43,619 nt of DNA from Burkholderiales bacterium (GCA_026225235.1 JAMFSK010000084.1:1-43619); one strand, 5' to 3'; positions 24,541-34,254 are shown, numbered from the stretch's first letter. The notes: a model not told the origin generated them from the sequence alone. Numbers and translations: made by a program.

Positions 24541-25698
24541 ATGAAGAAGATGATTGTCACCGGCGTTGGCCTCGGCGTTCTTGCTACGGCGGCTCACGCA
24601 CAAAGCAGCGTGACGCTGTATGGCTTGCTGGATGCAGGTGTCAGCTATGTGAACCATGCCGCCAATGCAACGGGCGGTTCGTCGAGCAAGGTCAAGCTTG
24701 ACGACGGCGTGATCCAGGGCAATCGCTGGGGCATGAGGGGGACGGAGGATCTCGGTGGTGGTCTCAGCGCGATCTTCACCCTTGAAGGCGGCCTGAGCGT
24801 GGCCAATGGTGCGTCGGCGCAGAATGGCACCTTGTTCGGCCGGCAAGCGTACGTTGGTCTGTCGAAATCGGGCGTCGGTTCGTTTACGTTCGGCCGACAG
24901 TATTCGTTCTCGACGGACTACGTGTCGAAGTACGCGGCGGGGGGTCTTACGATTGGTAACTACGCGTTCCGCATGAACGACGTCGACCAATTGACCTCGA
25001 GCCGGATCAATAATGCGGTGAAATTCGCGAGCGCGAATTTCTCGGGCCTGACGTTTGGCGCCTTGTATGGCTTCTCGAACTCGACCGAGTTCAGCGGCAA
25101 TCCGAACACGACGGACGCTGGGGTGACCACACTGGGTTCGTCGCGCACGATCAGCTTCGGTGCGAACTACGACGGTGGCCCGTTCGGTATCGGCGCAGCT
25201 TACACGGACATTAGCTACCCGGGCGCCTCGACGCCAGCGTTCCCGATCACGATCGCCAACGTCAACACCTTCGGCAACAAGGACCTGCGCACCATCGGCG
25301 TCGGCGCTCGTTATTCGTTCGGCCCCGCCATGGTGTTCGGCAACTGGACCAATACGCGCTTCGAAGGGCTGACTGGCCAGGACTCGCATTTCAACAACTA
25401 TGAAATCGACGGCAAGTATTCGTTCACGCCGGCTATGTTCGCCGCGCTGGCCTATACGTATTCCGACCTGACCGGCACCGCGACGGGCAAGTGGAATCAG
25501 TTCAGTTCGATCCTCGACTACGCGCTGTCCAAGCGTACCGATGTCTATGCGCTCGCGATCTACCAGAAAGCGTCGGGTAGCAACAACGGTGTGCCGGTAC
25601 AGGCTGAAATCGGCTCGAGCTCGAGTTTCTTCGGCGACTCGGGTTCGGGTTCGACGAATCAGGTGGCGTTGCGTTTAGGGATGCGTACGCGTTTCTGA
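24541..25698 (+). CDS. Gram-negative trimeric porin, 385 aa
   Basis: Outer-membrane general porin of the Burkholderia/Neisseria type. A signal peptide (about residues 1-20, ending AHA|QSS) is followed by 'VTLYGLLDAGVSYVNH', the classic first strand, then alternating beta strands, the 'GRQAYVGLSKSGVGSFTFGRQ' segment and the terminal phenylalanine of the last strand ('RLGMRTRF'). It follows the MFS gene by 64 bases, so outer- and inner-membrane uptake steps are encoded together. A strong terminator follows at 25738-25771. The stop codon lies in an 11-base tandem duplication (25690-25711). Confidence 0.9.
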   Translation: MKKMIVTGVGLGVLATAAHAQSSVTLYGLLDAGVSYVNHAANATGGSSSKVKLDDGVIQGNRWGMRGTEDLGGGLSAIFTLEGGLSVANGASAQNGTLFGRQAYVGLSKSGVGSFTFGRQYSFSTDYVSKYAAGGLTIGNYAFRMNDVDQLTSSRINNAVKFASANFSGLTFGALYGFSNSTEFSGNPNTTDAGVTTLGSSRTISFGANYDGGPFGIGAAYTDISYPGASTPAFPITIANVNTFGNKDLRTIGVGARYSFGPAMVFGNWTNTRFEGLTGQDSHFNNYEIDGKYSFTPAMFAALAYTYSDLTGTATGKWNQFSSILDYALSKRTDVYALAIYQKASGSNNGVPVQAEIGSSSSFFGDSGSGSTNQVALRLGMRTRF

Positions 25699-25737
25699 CA
25701 CGTTTCTGACACACCTGAGAAGTTGTTAGGTAGTTGA

Positions 25738-25771
25738 AAAGACAAAGTCCGCTGATGCGGACTTTGTCTTT
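25738..25771 (+). terminator. Intrinsic terminator after the porin gene
   Basis: AAAGACAAAGTCCGC, a TGAT loop and the exact complement (15 bp) ending in TTT. It closes the leuC-like to porin gene row before the next chemoreceptor gene. Confidence 0.8.
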
Positions 25772-25855
25772 GGTTGCTATGGGGCACGTAGTTCGGGACT
25801 CGGGGCCTGGGTCCATGCAGACCATCTGATTGACGGCGCACGGGGGCGTCGAACC

Positions 25856-27400
25856 ATGAAAATACAGAACCTGAAGATCGGGATACGACTCGGGCTGGGG
25901 TTTGGGCTGGTGGTGTGCTTGCTGATTGCGGTGGCCGCGATTGCGGTCAGCCGGCTAGAGCAAGACCGCAAGCTGACGGAGGAACTCATCAACGACCGAT
26001 ACGTGAAAATGTCGTTGAGCAATGAGATCCGCAATGACGCAAACCGCGAGGTTCGCAACCTGCGCAATATGCTCCTCGTGAGCAGCCCCGAAGATGTCGC
26101 TCGATACCAGAAGCGCATCCTTGAAACGTCCAAGGCCACTGACCGGACGTTCGCGAAGCTCGGCGCGATGCTCTACACGCGCGAAAGCCAGGATGCGTTC
26201 GCAACGATGCAGCAGGCGCGGTCCAAATATAACGCGGCCGTGCTGCGGACCTTCGCCATTGCAAACTCGGGCGGTCTCGAGGAGGCGAAAGCCGCGTTGT
26301 TCAAGGACGTGGTGCCTGTGCAGGACGCCTACTTTGCCGCGATCGACCAGACGGTCGAACGGGAAACCTCGCGGATGACGGCGACGGGCGCCGACGCGAT
26401 CGCTGAAGCCCATGCGGCGACCGGGCGCGTGATCTTGCTAGCCGCGATCGCGACCGTGTTGGCGATTGCAGCAGCCATCTACATCACGCGTTCGATCGTG
26501 CTGCCCATCAACGAGGCAATCGGACTGGCTGAAACCGTGGCAGGCGGCGATCTCACGCGATCGATCAATGTCAGCAGCGAAGACGAAACCGGTCGCCTGC
26601 TCGCAGCGCTCAAGCTGATGACCGAGAATCTCCGGAAAATCGTGGGTGAAGTGCGCGACGGTGCCCACCACATTGCGACTGCCTCCGGCCAGATTGCCGC
26701 GGGCAATGTCGAGTTGTCGGGACGCACCGAGGAGCAGGCCGCATCGCTCGAACAGACCGCGGCCTCGATGGACGAGCTGACCTCCACTTCCAGACACAAT
26801 GCGGAGAACGCACTCCAGGCGAACCAGCTCGCCGTATCAGCATCGGAAGTGGCCATCCGCGGCGGAGAAGCGATGTCCGACGTGGTCGAAACGATGAACT
26901 CCATTCATCTCTCGTCGCGCAAGATTGTCGATGTCATCGGGTTGATCGACGGTATCGCATTTCAGACCAATATCCTCGCGCTCAATGCGGCGGTTGAAGC
27001 TGCGCGCGCGGGAGAACAGGGACGCGGATTCGCAGTGGTGGCGACCGAAGTTCGCACCCTGGCCCAGCGCTCGGCAACCGCGGCCAAGGAGATCAAGAGC
27101 TTGATCGACGCTTCCGTGATACAGGTCGGACAGGGGGCGTCCCGCGTGAGCGATGCCGGTGCGACGATGAATGACGTGGTCGGCAGTGTCCGACGCGTCG
27201 CATCGATCATCAACGAAATCGCCAGTGCGAGTCAGGAACAAATGCTCGGCATCGAGCAGATCAATCGCGCGGTCGGACAGATGGATGAGGTGACTCAACA
27301 GAACGCCGCCCTCGTCGAAGAAGCGGCAGCTGCCGCCCAGTCGCTCAAGGAGCAGGCCGGACGGCTTACGCAGCAAGTGGCGGTGTTCAAGGTCGCATAG
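25856..27400 (+). CDS. Methyl-accepting chemotaxis protein with 4HB-type sensor, 514 aa
   Basis: Membrane segment about 10-32, a four-helix-bundle-like periplasmic domain of about 155 residues ('[20 protein letters not shown]' is a common helix of 4HB_MCP receptors), second membrane segment about 191-212, HAMP, then the signalling domain with tip '[20 protein letters not shown]' and '[18 protein letters not shown]'. It ends ...VAVFKVA without a CheR-tethering pentapeptide. The ATG at 25856 follows the porin terminator by about 85 bases. Ligand unknown; the position behind the uptake genes for the organic-acid cluster may be coincidental. Confidence 0.88.
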   Translation: MKIQNLKIGIRLGLGFGLVVCLLIAVAAIAVSRLEQDRKLTEELINDRYVKMSLSNEIRNDANREVRNLRNMLLVSSPEDVARYQKRILETSKATDRTFAKLGAMLYTRESQDAFATMQQARSKYNAAVLRTFAIANSGGLEEAKAALFKDVVPVQDAYFAAIDQTVERETSRMTATGADAIAEAHAATGRVILLAAIATVLAIAAAIYITRSIVLPINEAIGLAETVAGGDLTRSINVSSEDETGRLLAALKLMTENLRKIVGEVRDGAHHIATASGQIAAGNVELSGRTEEQAASLEQTAASMDELTSTSRHNAENALQANQLAVSASEVAIRGGEAMSDVVETMNSIHLSSRKIVDVIGLIDGIAFQTNILALNAAVEAARAGEQGRGFAVVATEVRTLAQRSATAAKEIKSLIDASVIQVGQGASRVSDAGATMNDVVGSVRRVASIINEIASASQEQMLGIEQINRAVGQMDEVTQQNAALVEEAAAAAQSLKEQAGRLTQQVAVFKVA

Positions 27401-27431
27401 GCAGTGGGGCGGACCTCTCTTGAACGTGGCT

Positions 27432-28340
27432 TTACACCTTCACGACAGACGCCTCATAAATCTCGTCGATGCACTTCGCCAGCGTCGCGTCGAATTCATC
27501 TTCGCTCATCTGTTTCTTGAGCTCGTTGATCAGCGCACGGGAGAAGCTGGCGATCATGCCGTGATTGGACGCGAGCCGTTGGCAGGCATCGGTTCGCGTG
27601 TAACCGCCGGAAAGCGCGACTACCCGTGCGACGCGCGGGTGCTCGATCAGCGGACGATAGAAGTCCGCGACATCAGGGATGGTCAGCTTGAGCATCACGC
27701 TGCTGCCGTCCGGCAGGGCGTCGAGACCCTTGGTGAGTTCCGCGAGGAGGGTCGCTTCTGCCCCTGCCTTGTCCGGACTCTTGATCGAAATCTCGGGTTC
27801 CAGTATCGGCATGAGGCCGTGTGCCGCGATCTGTGCGCCCAGTGCGAATTGTTGCTTCGCGATGGCCGCGATACCTTCTTTTGAATTCAGGTTGATGACC
27901 GAGCGCATCTTGGTGCCGAAGATGCCGAGCTTCACAGCACGTTCGAGCAATGCGTCAAGGCCCGCGATCGGCTTCATCAGTTGCACGCCGTCGGCTTCGG
28001 TTTCCAATCCCTTATCGACTTTCAGGAAAGGGACCACACCGCGCTCTTCCCACAGGAAGGTCGGCACCGGTTTGCCCTGTGCCTGTCCGTCCATGGTCGC
28101 TTCAAACAGGATGGCCCCGATGATCTTCTCCCCGGTAAAGGAGGGGGCCGTGATGATGCGCACGCGCATCTCGTGGATCAGCTTGAACATCTCGGCGTCA
28201 CCGCTGTAGGCGCTCTCCGGGATACCGTACAGCCGTAAGGCGCCGGGGGTCGACCCACCGCTCTGGTCCAGGGCTGCAAAAAATCCCGGTTTTTCAGTAA
28301 TTTGCGCCAGCATCGTATCGTTTGCCACAAACGTCTCCAT
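27432..28340 (-). CDS. Class I fructose-bisphosphate aldolase, 302 aa
   Basis: Schiff-base (metal-independent) aldolase of the bacterial type of about 300 aa, splitting fructose-1,6-bisphosphate into dihydroxyacetone phosphate and glyceraldehyde-3-phosphate. Recognisable segments are 'FFAALDQSGGSTPGALR' near the N-terminus, 'IIGAILFEATMDG', 'VPFLKVDKGLE' and 'MLKLTIPDVADFY', with lysines in the expected strand positions, and 'VVALSGGYTRTDACQRL'. Start is the ATG at 28340. It is transcribed alone, convergent with the chemoreceptor gene; 31 bases separate the two stops. Cytosolic; role in glycolysis/gluconeogenesis, probably alongside a class II enzyme encoded elsewhere. Confidence 0.9.
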   Translation of the reverse strand: METFVANDTMLAQITEKPGFFAALDQSGGSTPGALRLYGIPESAYSGDAEMFKLIHEMRVRIITAPSFTGEKIIGAILFEATMDGQAQGKPVPTFLWEERGVVPFLKVDKGLETEADGVQLMKPIAGLDALLERAVKLGIFGTKMRSVINLNSKEGIAAIAKQQFALGAQIAAHGLMPILEPEISIKSPDKAGAEATLLAELTKGLDALPDGSSVMLKLTIPDVADFYRPLIEHPRVARVVALSGGYTRTDACQRLASNHGMIASFSRALINELKKQMSEDEFDATLAKCIDEIYEASVVKV

Positions 28341-28577
28341 CTTTCAACAGTCGAACGCCAGACCCCAGTACCTCGGGTCCGGACCCATTGCCATCCATGC
28401 ATTAAGTGTAACGGCATTCGCATAAATGTCGGACACCGGGAAGCGCACACAGCAGGTACCGGGCCGAACGCGAGCGTTCGATGCCGTTTTTGTCGAGCAG
28501 AATGGTGGGCGGAGCGGGGTGTTGCGGACGATTTGCGGATGGCGCCCGTGGGGGATCGTATGCCTGTCGGGTATGAC

Positions 28578-29630
28578 CTATTTGGCGAAATGCGGCCTTT
28601 GCTCAATGACGCCGAACCAGCCCATCCCCTCGTAGCTTTCGTAACCCGGCGTCAATGCATAGCCGACGAGGGCCCCTTCAGCCGTGCGGTAAGTGCCTGT
28701 CTCCGCGCTATCCTTTCGCAACGCATAGTGCTTCGTATCCCGGGGTGTTTGTCCGGCGTCTGCGATCACGCGTCCGGTGGCGTCGACAATCATGCAACGG
28801 GTGCGCGTTCGTTCCTCGTTGGTCAAACGCACGCTATCCAGCACCGCCGCCGCCTGCTTCGCCCAGTCGAAAAAGACGGCCAGCACGCCCGTGACCGCGC
28901 CGTTGCTTGCACCGCCCTGCCGGATCGCCGTGGCGTACGTCGCTGTCTGCGCGCCGTCGAGTTCCATGACGGCATCCACATTGGCGGCGACATATTCGTC
29001 GCCAGAGCGCGTGCGCAGAGCGGCGTCGAACCATTCGCGACCTGCGGCGCTCACGGCTTCCGCCACCGGATACTTCGAGGGCCGCCCATTGGCCACGACG
29101 TGTCCTTCGAGATCGATCACCCATATGTCGAGATAGACGGTATAGCTATCGAGTATCACCGACATTCGTTTTGACGCGTGAGCTGCCGCCTCGGGACCCT
29201 TTATTACGCCGTCGACGATTGCGGCATCGGTGGCCCACCAGCGCACATCGCACGACCGTTCGTAAAGATTTCGGTCTATCACGTCGATCATGTTCAGCGC
29301 CAGATCGGTGAGACGCTGGCCTTGCTGCCGTTCGAGCTCCGTCACCATGGTTTCGCTGATCGTCGCGAGTTCAGCGCCGAGTTCGCCAGTGAGTTGCCCA
29401 ATCCGTCGGGAAACATCCTTCACCTGATTGGCCACGACAGCAAAGCCCCGACCGGCTTCCCCGGCGCGCGCGGCCTCGATGAGTGCATTGATCGCGAGAT
29501 AGGTCGCTTCGCGGTTGATCAGATCGATTTCGGCGATTTTGTCCCGGGAAATCCTGCGAACGGCCGACGTCAAACCAGCTATGACCGTTTCTTTCGATGA
29601 TGGCCCGTGCTTTGTGGGTAATGCGGACAT
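28578..29630 (-). CDS. Soluble protein with chemoreceptor signalling tip followed by a Cache domain, 350 aa
   Basis: The N-terminal quarter has only the hairpin tip of a chemoreceptor signalling domain: 'INALIEAARAGEAGRGFAVV' then 'ANQVKDVSRRIGQL', the arm that normally binds CheW/CheA. The rest is a Cache-like sensor ('VYLDIWVIDLEGHVVANGRPSK', in pieces, then 'TRCMIVDATGRVIADA'). No membrane segment is visible, so it should be cytosolic, with domains in the reverse of the usual order. Start taken at the ATG at 29630 with GGAG upstream; the frame extends to 29750 but the extension covers a FliA-type promoter (29705-29731). The promoter ties it to the flagellar/chemotaxis regulon. Ligand unknown. 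Confidence 0.8.
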   Translation of the reverse strand: MSALPTKHGPSSKETVIAGLTSAVRRISRDKIAEIDLINREATYLAINALIEAARAGEAGRGFAVVANQVKDVSRRIGQLTGELGAELATISETMVTELERQQGQRLTDLALNMIDVIDRNLYERSCDVRWWATDAAIVDGVIKGPEAAAHASKRMSVILDSYTVYLDIWVIDLEGHVVANGRPSKYPVAEAVSAAGREWFDAALRTRSGDEYVAANVDAVMELDGAQTATYATAIRQGGASNGAVTGVLAVFFDWAKQAAAVLDSVRLTNEERTRTRCMIVDATGRVIADAGQTPRDTKHYALRKDSAETGTYRTAEGALVGYALTPGYESYEGMGWFGVIEQRPHFAK

Positions 29631-29704
29631 GGCTTGTTCGCTCCGTTTGTGTATTTTTTTAGCCAACAAAGATTGACTACCGATCTCGTAGTTCGTTAAT
29701 GGCA

Positions 29705-29731
29705 TTATCGGCGCATTTCGTGAGCGCTTGA
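29705..29731 (-). promoter_or_regulatory. Sigma-28 (FliA) promoter
   Basis: On the minus strand, TCAAG-N14-GCCGATAA. The -10 element is an exact match to the FliA consensus and the spacing equals TAAAG-N14-GCCGATAA. It would start transcription about 65-70 bases before the ATG of the Cache/tip protein. Confidence 0.75.
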
Positions 29732-30113
29732 GTATCAAGTGTAAATTCATTGTGTGACAGGGAGAATCACGCAGTTGCAGCGCTAAATCATATTGATCGT
29801 CGTCTTCGCCTGAACAAAGCCTGATTTATTCTCCCTATATTATTTATATATATTTGCCGCATGATTTTACCGGCGAGAAAGCAACGGGGAATTTTCATAA
29901 TCGGGATAGCTCATTTTCACGTGTTGTACCCACCCGCCATTCGCAAACTGAATCGTCGTTGTCACTCTCAGTCACCAAAGCGTTTCCTGCCGAGAGCTTT
30001 TCCCCCATGAGTGCTATGGTCATACTGTTGTCGAGCTTGGGGCGCGGCGCCGTGTTTTCGTGGGTGTTTGCCATATACCGCCTGAGCACGACCCATTAGG
30101 GCTTGCAACTGCC
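29732..30113. other. Gene-free AT-richer stretch between the Cache protein and chaC
   Basis: No supported gene. A markedly AT-rich block (29827-29862, with TATATTATTTATATATAT) stands out from the GC-rich surroundings and could hold the chaC promoter or a nucleoid-protein site. Short open frames here lack ribosome-binding sites and recognisable motifs. Confidence 0.4.
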
Positions 30114-30800
30114 ATGCTGACACGACAGGCAATTAATTCAGGCGAGTACCTCGAACATTTCGAGTCGCTGCCGAACCTCTGGACGCAGGAACGAATCGAT
30201 CGTTCGCTTGCCGAGACCCTGAAGAGGCGGCCTGCGGACGCGCTCGATGTCTGGGTCTTCGCCTATGGCTCCCTGATGTGGAATCCGATGGTGGAGTTCG
30301 ACAGACGCGAGGTCGCCACGCTGCATGAATGGCATCGCAGTTTCTGCCTTCGCTTGATCATCGGTCGGGGCAGCGAGGAGCATCCTGGACGGATGTTGGC
30401 GCTCGAGCCCGGTGGATGCACGCAGGGGGTGGCATTGCGGCTGCCACAGGCAAAGCTGGATGAGGAACTGCGAGTCATGTGGGTTCGCGAGATGGTGCTG
30501 GGCTCCTACCAGCCCACCTGGGCACCCGTGACGCTCAACGATGGCACGCAGACGCATGCCATCGCTTTCGTGGCAGACCCCAGCCTGGACCAGTTCGAAG
30601 CGGACTCTCGTGTGGCGACCGTCGCCCCTATCGTGTCCCTGGCCTCGGGCATGCTCGGGACTAACGCGGAATATCTGTTCAAGCTGCACGCCGCGCTGGA
30701 TGAGTTTGGGCTGCGCGACGACTATATTGAACAGCTCATAGGCGCGCTCGTGCCGATCGCTCAGCCAGTCCCTCCCGACGTTCCCGGCACAGCCGGCTGA
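30114..30800 (+). CDS. chaC: ChaC-like glutathione-specific gamma-glutamylcyclotransferase, 228 aa
   Basis: ChaC-family enzyme that cleaves glutathione to 5-oxoproline and Cys-Gly. The 'VWVFAYGSLMWNP' substrate-loop motif (about 48-60) is definitive; 'RRSFC'-type segment 'HEWHRSFCLRL' and the 'VMWVREMVLGSYQPTW' region with the expected acidic residue follow. Length is normal. Start ATG at 30114 is preferred over the in-frame upstream ATG at 30060, which lies in sequence with no family likeness. No regulatory site could be assigned. Confidence 0.87.
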   Translation: MLTRQAINSGEYLEHFESLPNLWTQERIDRSLAETLKRRPADALDVWVFAYGSLMWNPMVEFDRREVATLHEWHRSFCLRLIIGRGSEEHPGRMLALEPGGCTQGVALRLPQAKLDEELRVMWVREMVLGSYQPTWAPVTLNDGTQTHAIAFVADPSLDQFEADSRVATVAPIVSLASGMLGTNAEYLFKLHAALDEFGLRDDYIEQLIGALVPIAQPVPPDVPGTAG

Positions 30801-31022
30801 CGCTCGCACGCGTCGCAATCGCAGGCAACGGGTTGTGATTGCAGCTCTTTGACTTGCTGCTCCTGCGTTGTAATTTCCCCTACGAGCAATTCGGCATCAA
30901 GATCGGCTGACGGCGTGCCGTAAACGAGACTGAGCGCGCTGGGTTCTCGCGTAGAGCGGTCGCGCGGCGAATGTGACACACCCCCCGCCTCAACGTCGTC
31001 CTCAAATGGGAATCCCTTGGAC

Positions 31023-32462
31023 ATGTCGACTCGATCCGCCAATCATCTGAATAATCTGGCAGACCTAAATTCAATCGCCCGCTCGGGCGACCTTGTTCTC
31101 TACATCACGCTGCTGGTTTCTCTTGCGGCTGCGCTGGCCATCGGCGACTACTTCGGAGACCTCCCGTTAGCCCTGATCGGCAGCGGCATGGTCTTTGTGT
31201 TCGGTAGCGCGGCCTTTTTCGCGGCGCGTGGTTCCGTGCTTGCTCGCATTGTGCTCACGACCTGCAACGTGGCAGCGGTCGCTTTGCATATTCAGCTTGG
31301 CCGCGGAACCTCCGAGTTTCATTTCGGTGTCTTCGTGCTCCTGGGGCTGCTTTTGGTGTATCGGGATTGGCGCATGATTGTTCTTGCCGCCGGGTTGTTT
31401 GCCGTCCATCACGTGGCGTTCGATCGGCTGCAGGCACTCAATCTCGGTTTTTACTGCACGACCGAAGCCAACTTGTTGAGAACGCTAATGCATGCGGTCT
31501 ATGTTGTCGTGCAGACCTCCATTGAGATTTATCTGGCGGTGCGCTTGCACGAGGCCGCCGTCGAAGGATCGGAACTGGCGGCACTCGTCAGAAATATCGA
31601 TCGCGGTGGTTCACTCTGTCTGGATGCCGCTTCGTTGGAGGTTAGTGCTCCGATTGCCATTGCCCTCAAGGCGGCGATCGGAAAAATGGGTGTCGCGATG
31701 AGCGAGGTGAAGATTGCGGCCGAGTCCATCGAGAGTGCTTCCGCGGAAATCGCACTAGGCAATATCCATCTTAGCGAGAGGACTGAAGAACAGGCGACGA
31801 GCTTGCAGCAGACGTCCATGTCGATGAACGAGCTGACAGGGTCTGTCAAAAACACCGCGCAGACCGCAGAAGAAGCGACTGAACTGGCCCAATCGGCTTC
31901 CACTGCAGCCCGTGAGGGCGGCGAAGCCGTGGGCCGGGTGGTCGCAACCATGAACGCCATCTCCCTAGCCTCTGACCGTATCGCCGATATCAGCGCTGTG
32001 ATTGACAGCATCGCGTTTCAAACCAACATCCTCGCGTTGAACGCGGCAGTCGAAGCCGCGCGTGCTGGGGAGCATGGTCGAGGCTTCGCGGTGGTGGCGA
32101 CTGAAGTGCGAACGCTTGCACAGCGCTCGGCAGGTGCGGCAAAACAAATCAAAGGCTTGTTGGGAGACAGCGCGGATACGGTCGACGTCGGCCTGAAAAT
32201 GGCCGAGGAAGCGGGCGGCAGTATGGACAATATTGTCAATCAGGCCCGCCAGGTCAGCGAGTTGATCGGCGTCATATCGAGCGCAACGGGACATCAGACG
32301 GCGGGCATCACTCAGGTAGGCGCCGCAGTCTCTCAACTCGACTCAGTCACTCAACACAATGCCGCCCTGGTCGAAGAAAGCGCTGCGGCCACGCAAAGTC
32401 TGAAAGGCCAGGCCATCCGACTCAACGAGGTCGTGGATCGCTTCACGCTCGCACCGACGTGA
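31023..32462 (+). CDS. Methyl-accepting chemotaxis protein with multi-pass membrane sensor, 479 aa
   Basis: Unlike the two other receptors here, the N-terminal about 165 residues are a run of roughly six hydrophobic helices with short loops and no periplasmic domain, suggesting sensing of a membrane-soluble or energy-related cue. The cytoplasmic half has the standard signalling domain: tip '[20 protein letters not shown]' and '[18 protein letters not shown]'. A normal HAMP cannot be recognised between them. Start is taken as ATG at 31023; a TTG two codons earlier is possible. It ends ...[10 protein letters not shown] with no CheR pentapeptide. Upstream, TCAAG-N15-GCCGTAAA (30897-30924) only partly resembles a FliA promoter. 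Confidence 0.85.
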   Translation: MSTRSANHLNNLADLNSIARSGDLVLYITLLVSLAAALAIGDYFGDLPLALIGSGMVFVFGSAAFFAARGSVLARIVLTTCNVAAVALHIQLGRGTSEFHFGVFVLLGLLLVYRDWRMIVLAAGLFAVHHVAFDRLQALNLGFYCTTEANLLRTLMHAVYVVVQTSIEIYLAVRLHEAAVEGSELAALVRNIDRGGSLCLDAASLEVSAPIAIALKAAIGKMGVAMSEVKIAAESIESASAEIALGNIHLSERTEEQATSLQQTSMSMNELTGSVKNTAQTAEEATELAQSASTAAREGGEAVGRVVATMNAISLASDRIADISAVIDSIAFQTNILALNAAVEAARAGEHGRGFAVVATEVRTLAQRSAGAAKQIKGLLGDSADTVDVGLKMAEEAGGSMDNIVNQARQVSELIGVISSATGHQTAGITQVGAAVSQLDSVTQHNAALVEESAAATQSLKGQAIRLNEVVDRFTLAPT

Positions 32463-32497
32463 CACGTTTCTAAAACCAAGCGGATCCTAAGGCGCCG

Positions 32498-33859
32498 CTA
32501 CGCCACGACGCAATCGCGGCCCGCGTTCTTGGCCCGATAGAGTGCGGAATCCGCCTGGGCCAGGAGTTCGGACGGCGAGGTGACGCGCGGGCCGGTGAAG
32601 GTGGCGATGCCGAGCGACACGGTCACGTGACCAGCGGGCGTGAAAGGGGCGGCGATGCTTTGACGGGCCACGGCAATGCGTAATGTCTGTCCAAGTTGTA
32701 CTGCCATCTGGGCGTCGCAGTCGGGTAGCACGACCACGAACTCTTCACCGCCGTATCGCGCAACGAAGTCGCCGCCGCGTCGCAGCGTCGAATTCAGGGT
32801 GTGGGCGACGGTGGTGAGGGTGTCGTCGCCGTGCAGGTGTCCGAGGGCATCGTTGAAGCGCTTGAAGAAGTCGATATCGATCATGAGGACCGACAGCGGA
32901 CGCTTTGACGTGGTTGCATGGATCAACGCCTCCATGAAGTGTTCGTCGAAGTAGCGCCGGTTATAGAGCCCGGTCAATCCGTCGCGCGAGGCATGTTCGC
33001 TGAGCCGGGCATTGGCCGCGTGCAGTTCGCGATAAAGATGGCTGATCTCCCAGATCAACACCGCGAGCACCGTGCTCGAAGCAAGCACAGACGCCATACG
33101 CGCGACGTACCAGCCGATGCTGTAGCGCGAATTCGCGACCAGCGTGACGACAATGTCGCCCAACCCCGCCAGCAGCGCCACGCTAAGCCACAACTCAAGC
33201 ACGGTGCGCAGTCGCGTGGTGACGACCAGACTGGTCAGCGCGATCACGCTGATCACGATGATGCCGTTTCCCGTCGGACTTCCCAACAGCCGCTTGTAAG
33301 ACTGGCCGTTGACCAGGTCCGGCAGCCAACTCATGCCATGAATGGACAGATAGCAGACCAGCAGCGACAGCATCACAGGCGCAAAGAACAGCAGGGCGCC
33401 GAAGCGCGTTGCCGCCTGGGAGTCCATCAAAGGTACCGGGAATCGAAGCCGGACCAATAGGGCGACCAGGATCAGCACGGGCGAGCCGGCATGCCACATG
33501 GCCCAGATCCAGACCGCGCTTTGCGGGCCGGCGCCGAGCAGACCGGTCGGCGAGAAGACACCGGGGAAGACCAGCAACTGGACGACCACCGTTAGCGCGG
33601 TATAGGCGTAAGTGCCCGCCAGCGACGCGAGGAAAGCCTGGCGTGTGATGAGGAACTGCGTCCACAACAGATACGCTGTCAGACCCTCGGTCGCAAAGAC
33701 CGCCATCGAGAACAATGGCAGGAAAGGCGTGATCGTCGGTGCGGGGACGCGTGCGACCGGCAACACCAGAATCACGGCGGCGACGATACAGGCAGCGACG
33801 ACGCCTGCCGAGAGACGATGAAGGCGGCTAACCGCCAGACCCATGATGCTGCTCTTCAT
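32498..33859 (-). CDS. Diguanylate cyclase: MASE4 membrane sensor plus GGDEF domain, 453 aa
   Basis: Makes cyclic-di-GMP from GTP. The N-terminal about 270 residues form seven to eight membrane helices of MASE4 type ('FLPLFSMAVFATEGLTAYLL' then 'TQFLITRQAFLASLAGTYAY'). A short coiled segment leads to a GGDEF domain (about 290-450) with 'DGLTGLYNRRYFDEHF', 'DIDFFKRFNDALGHLHGDD' and the active-site signature RYGGEEF. The GGEEF sequence is catalytically competent. An RxxD inhibitory-site motif is not obvious. No EAL domain. Start ATG at 33859. It stands alone, divergent from amide locus 2. Confidence 0.92.
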   Translation of the reverse strand: MKSSIMGLAVSRLHRLSAGVVAACIVAAVILVLPVARVPAPTITPFLPLFSMAVFATEGLTAYLLWTQFLITRQAFLASLAGTYAYTALTVVVQLLVFPGVFSPTGLLGAGPQSAVWIWAMWHAGSPVLILVALLVRLRFPVPLMDSQAATRFGALLFFAPVMLSLLVCYLSIHGMSWLPDLVNGQSYKRLLGSPTGNGIIVISVIALTSLVVTTRLRTVLELWLSVALLAGLGDIVVTLVANSRYSIGWYVARMASVLASSTVLAVLIWEISHLYRELHAANARLSEHASRDGLTGLYNRRYFDEHFMEALIHATTSKRPLSVLMIDIDFFKRFNDALGHLHGDDTLTTVAHTLNSTLRRGGDFVARYGGEEFVVVLPDCDAQMAVQLGQTLRIAVARQSIAAPFTPAGHVTVSLGIATFTGPRVTSPSELLAQADSALYRAKNAGRDCVVA

Positions 33860-34110
33860 GCGACGTTTTATTGTAAGGTGACTGAAGGTGAGGGCATGCT
33901 CTCGTTGGCGCGGAGTTTATCGTAGCCCGAGGCGCGCGCGCTCTGCCTGATGACACAAAGTCAGACCGTTTCACGGATTAACGGCACATCGACGAGCTGT
34001 CTGAATCTTTTTGTGCGGCGGGTCCGCGAACCACACTCGCCGCCCGGTCTGCACCCGACGACCCTCAAATCATGGCCACCGGGGGATTACCCGATATGCC
34101 GCCAAATCGC

Positions 34111-34139
34111 TTGACACCTTGAATTTGATTTCATAAATT
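34111..34139 (+). promoter_or_regulatory. Sigma-70 promoter of locus 2
   Basis: TTGACA (34111-34116), 17-base spacer, TAAATT (34134-34139). The -35 is a perfect consensus, and the expected start near 34146 gives a leader of about 130 bases. Unlike locus 1 there is no sigma-54 element. Confidence 0.75.
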
Positions 34140-34175
34140 CGCGTCCATCGAGTCGTCATGTGTTTGTGGCAACTC

Positions 34176-34193
34176 CACGGCAACGATGCCGTG
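34176..34193 (+). promoter_or_regulatory. Candidate ANTAR (AmiR) target hairpin in leader 2
   Basis: CACGGC-[AACGAT]-GCCGTG: a perfect 6-bp stem with a six-base loop having A at position 1 and G at position 4, as in known ANTAR-bound RNAs. A second possible hairpin, GGCT-ATGC-AGCC (34206-34217), shares its 3' arm with the start of the terminator stem, so the two cannot form together. Its loop does not fit the A1/G4 rule well. Confidence 0.6.
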
Positions 34194-34213
34194 CTACATA
34201 TGGAAGGCTATGC

Positions 34214-34254
34214 AGCCCCCGAACTTGCGTTCAACGCGCGTTCGGGGGCTTTTT
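34214..34254 (+). terminator. Leader intrinsic terminator before the nitrilase-like gene
   Basis: AGCCCCCGAA and its exact complement TTCGGGGGCT (10 bp), with a 17-base loop that can pair further (GCG/CGC), followed by TTTTG. It lies between the sigma-70 promoter and the first gene of locus 2, so the operon needs antitermination to be fully expressed. Confidence 0.85.

Noticed and set aside
29854..30099. 81-aa plus-strand frame upstream of chaC
   Set aside because: No ribosome-binding site, low-complexity Ser-rich content and no family likeness.
30897..30924. FliA-like promoter upstream of the multi-pass chemoreceptor
   Set aside because: -10 reads GCCGTAAA instead of GCCGATAA and the spacing is one base too long; not strong enough beside the clear site at 29705-29731.
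30761..31042. 93-aa minus-strand frame with ACDCDAC-like cysteines between chaC and the chemoreceptor
   Set aside because: Overlaps the chaC end and the receptor start, no ribosome-binding site or homology recognised; too weak to call.
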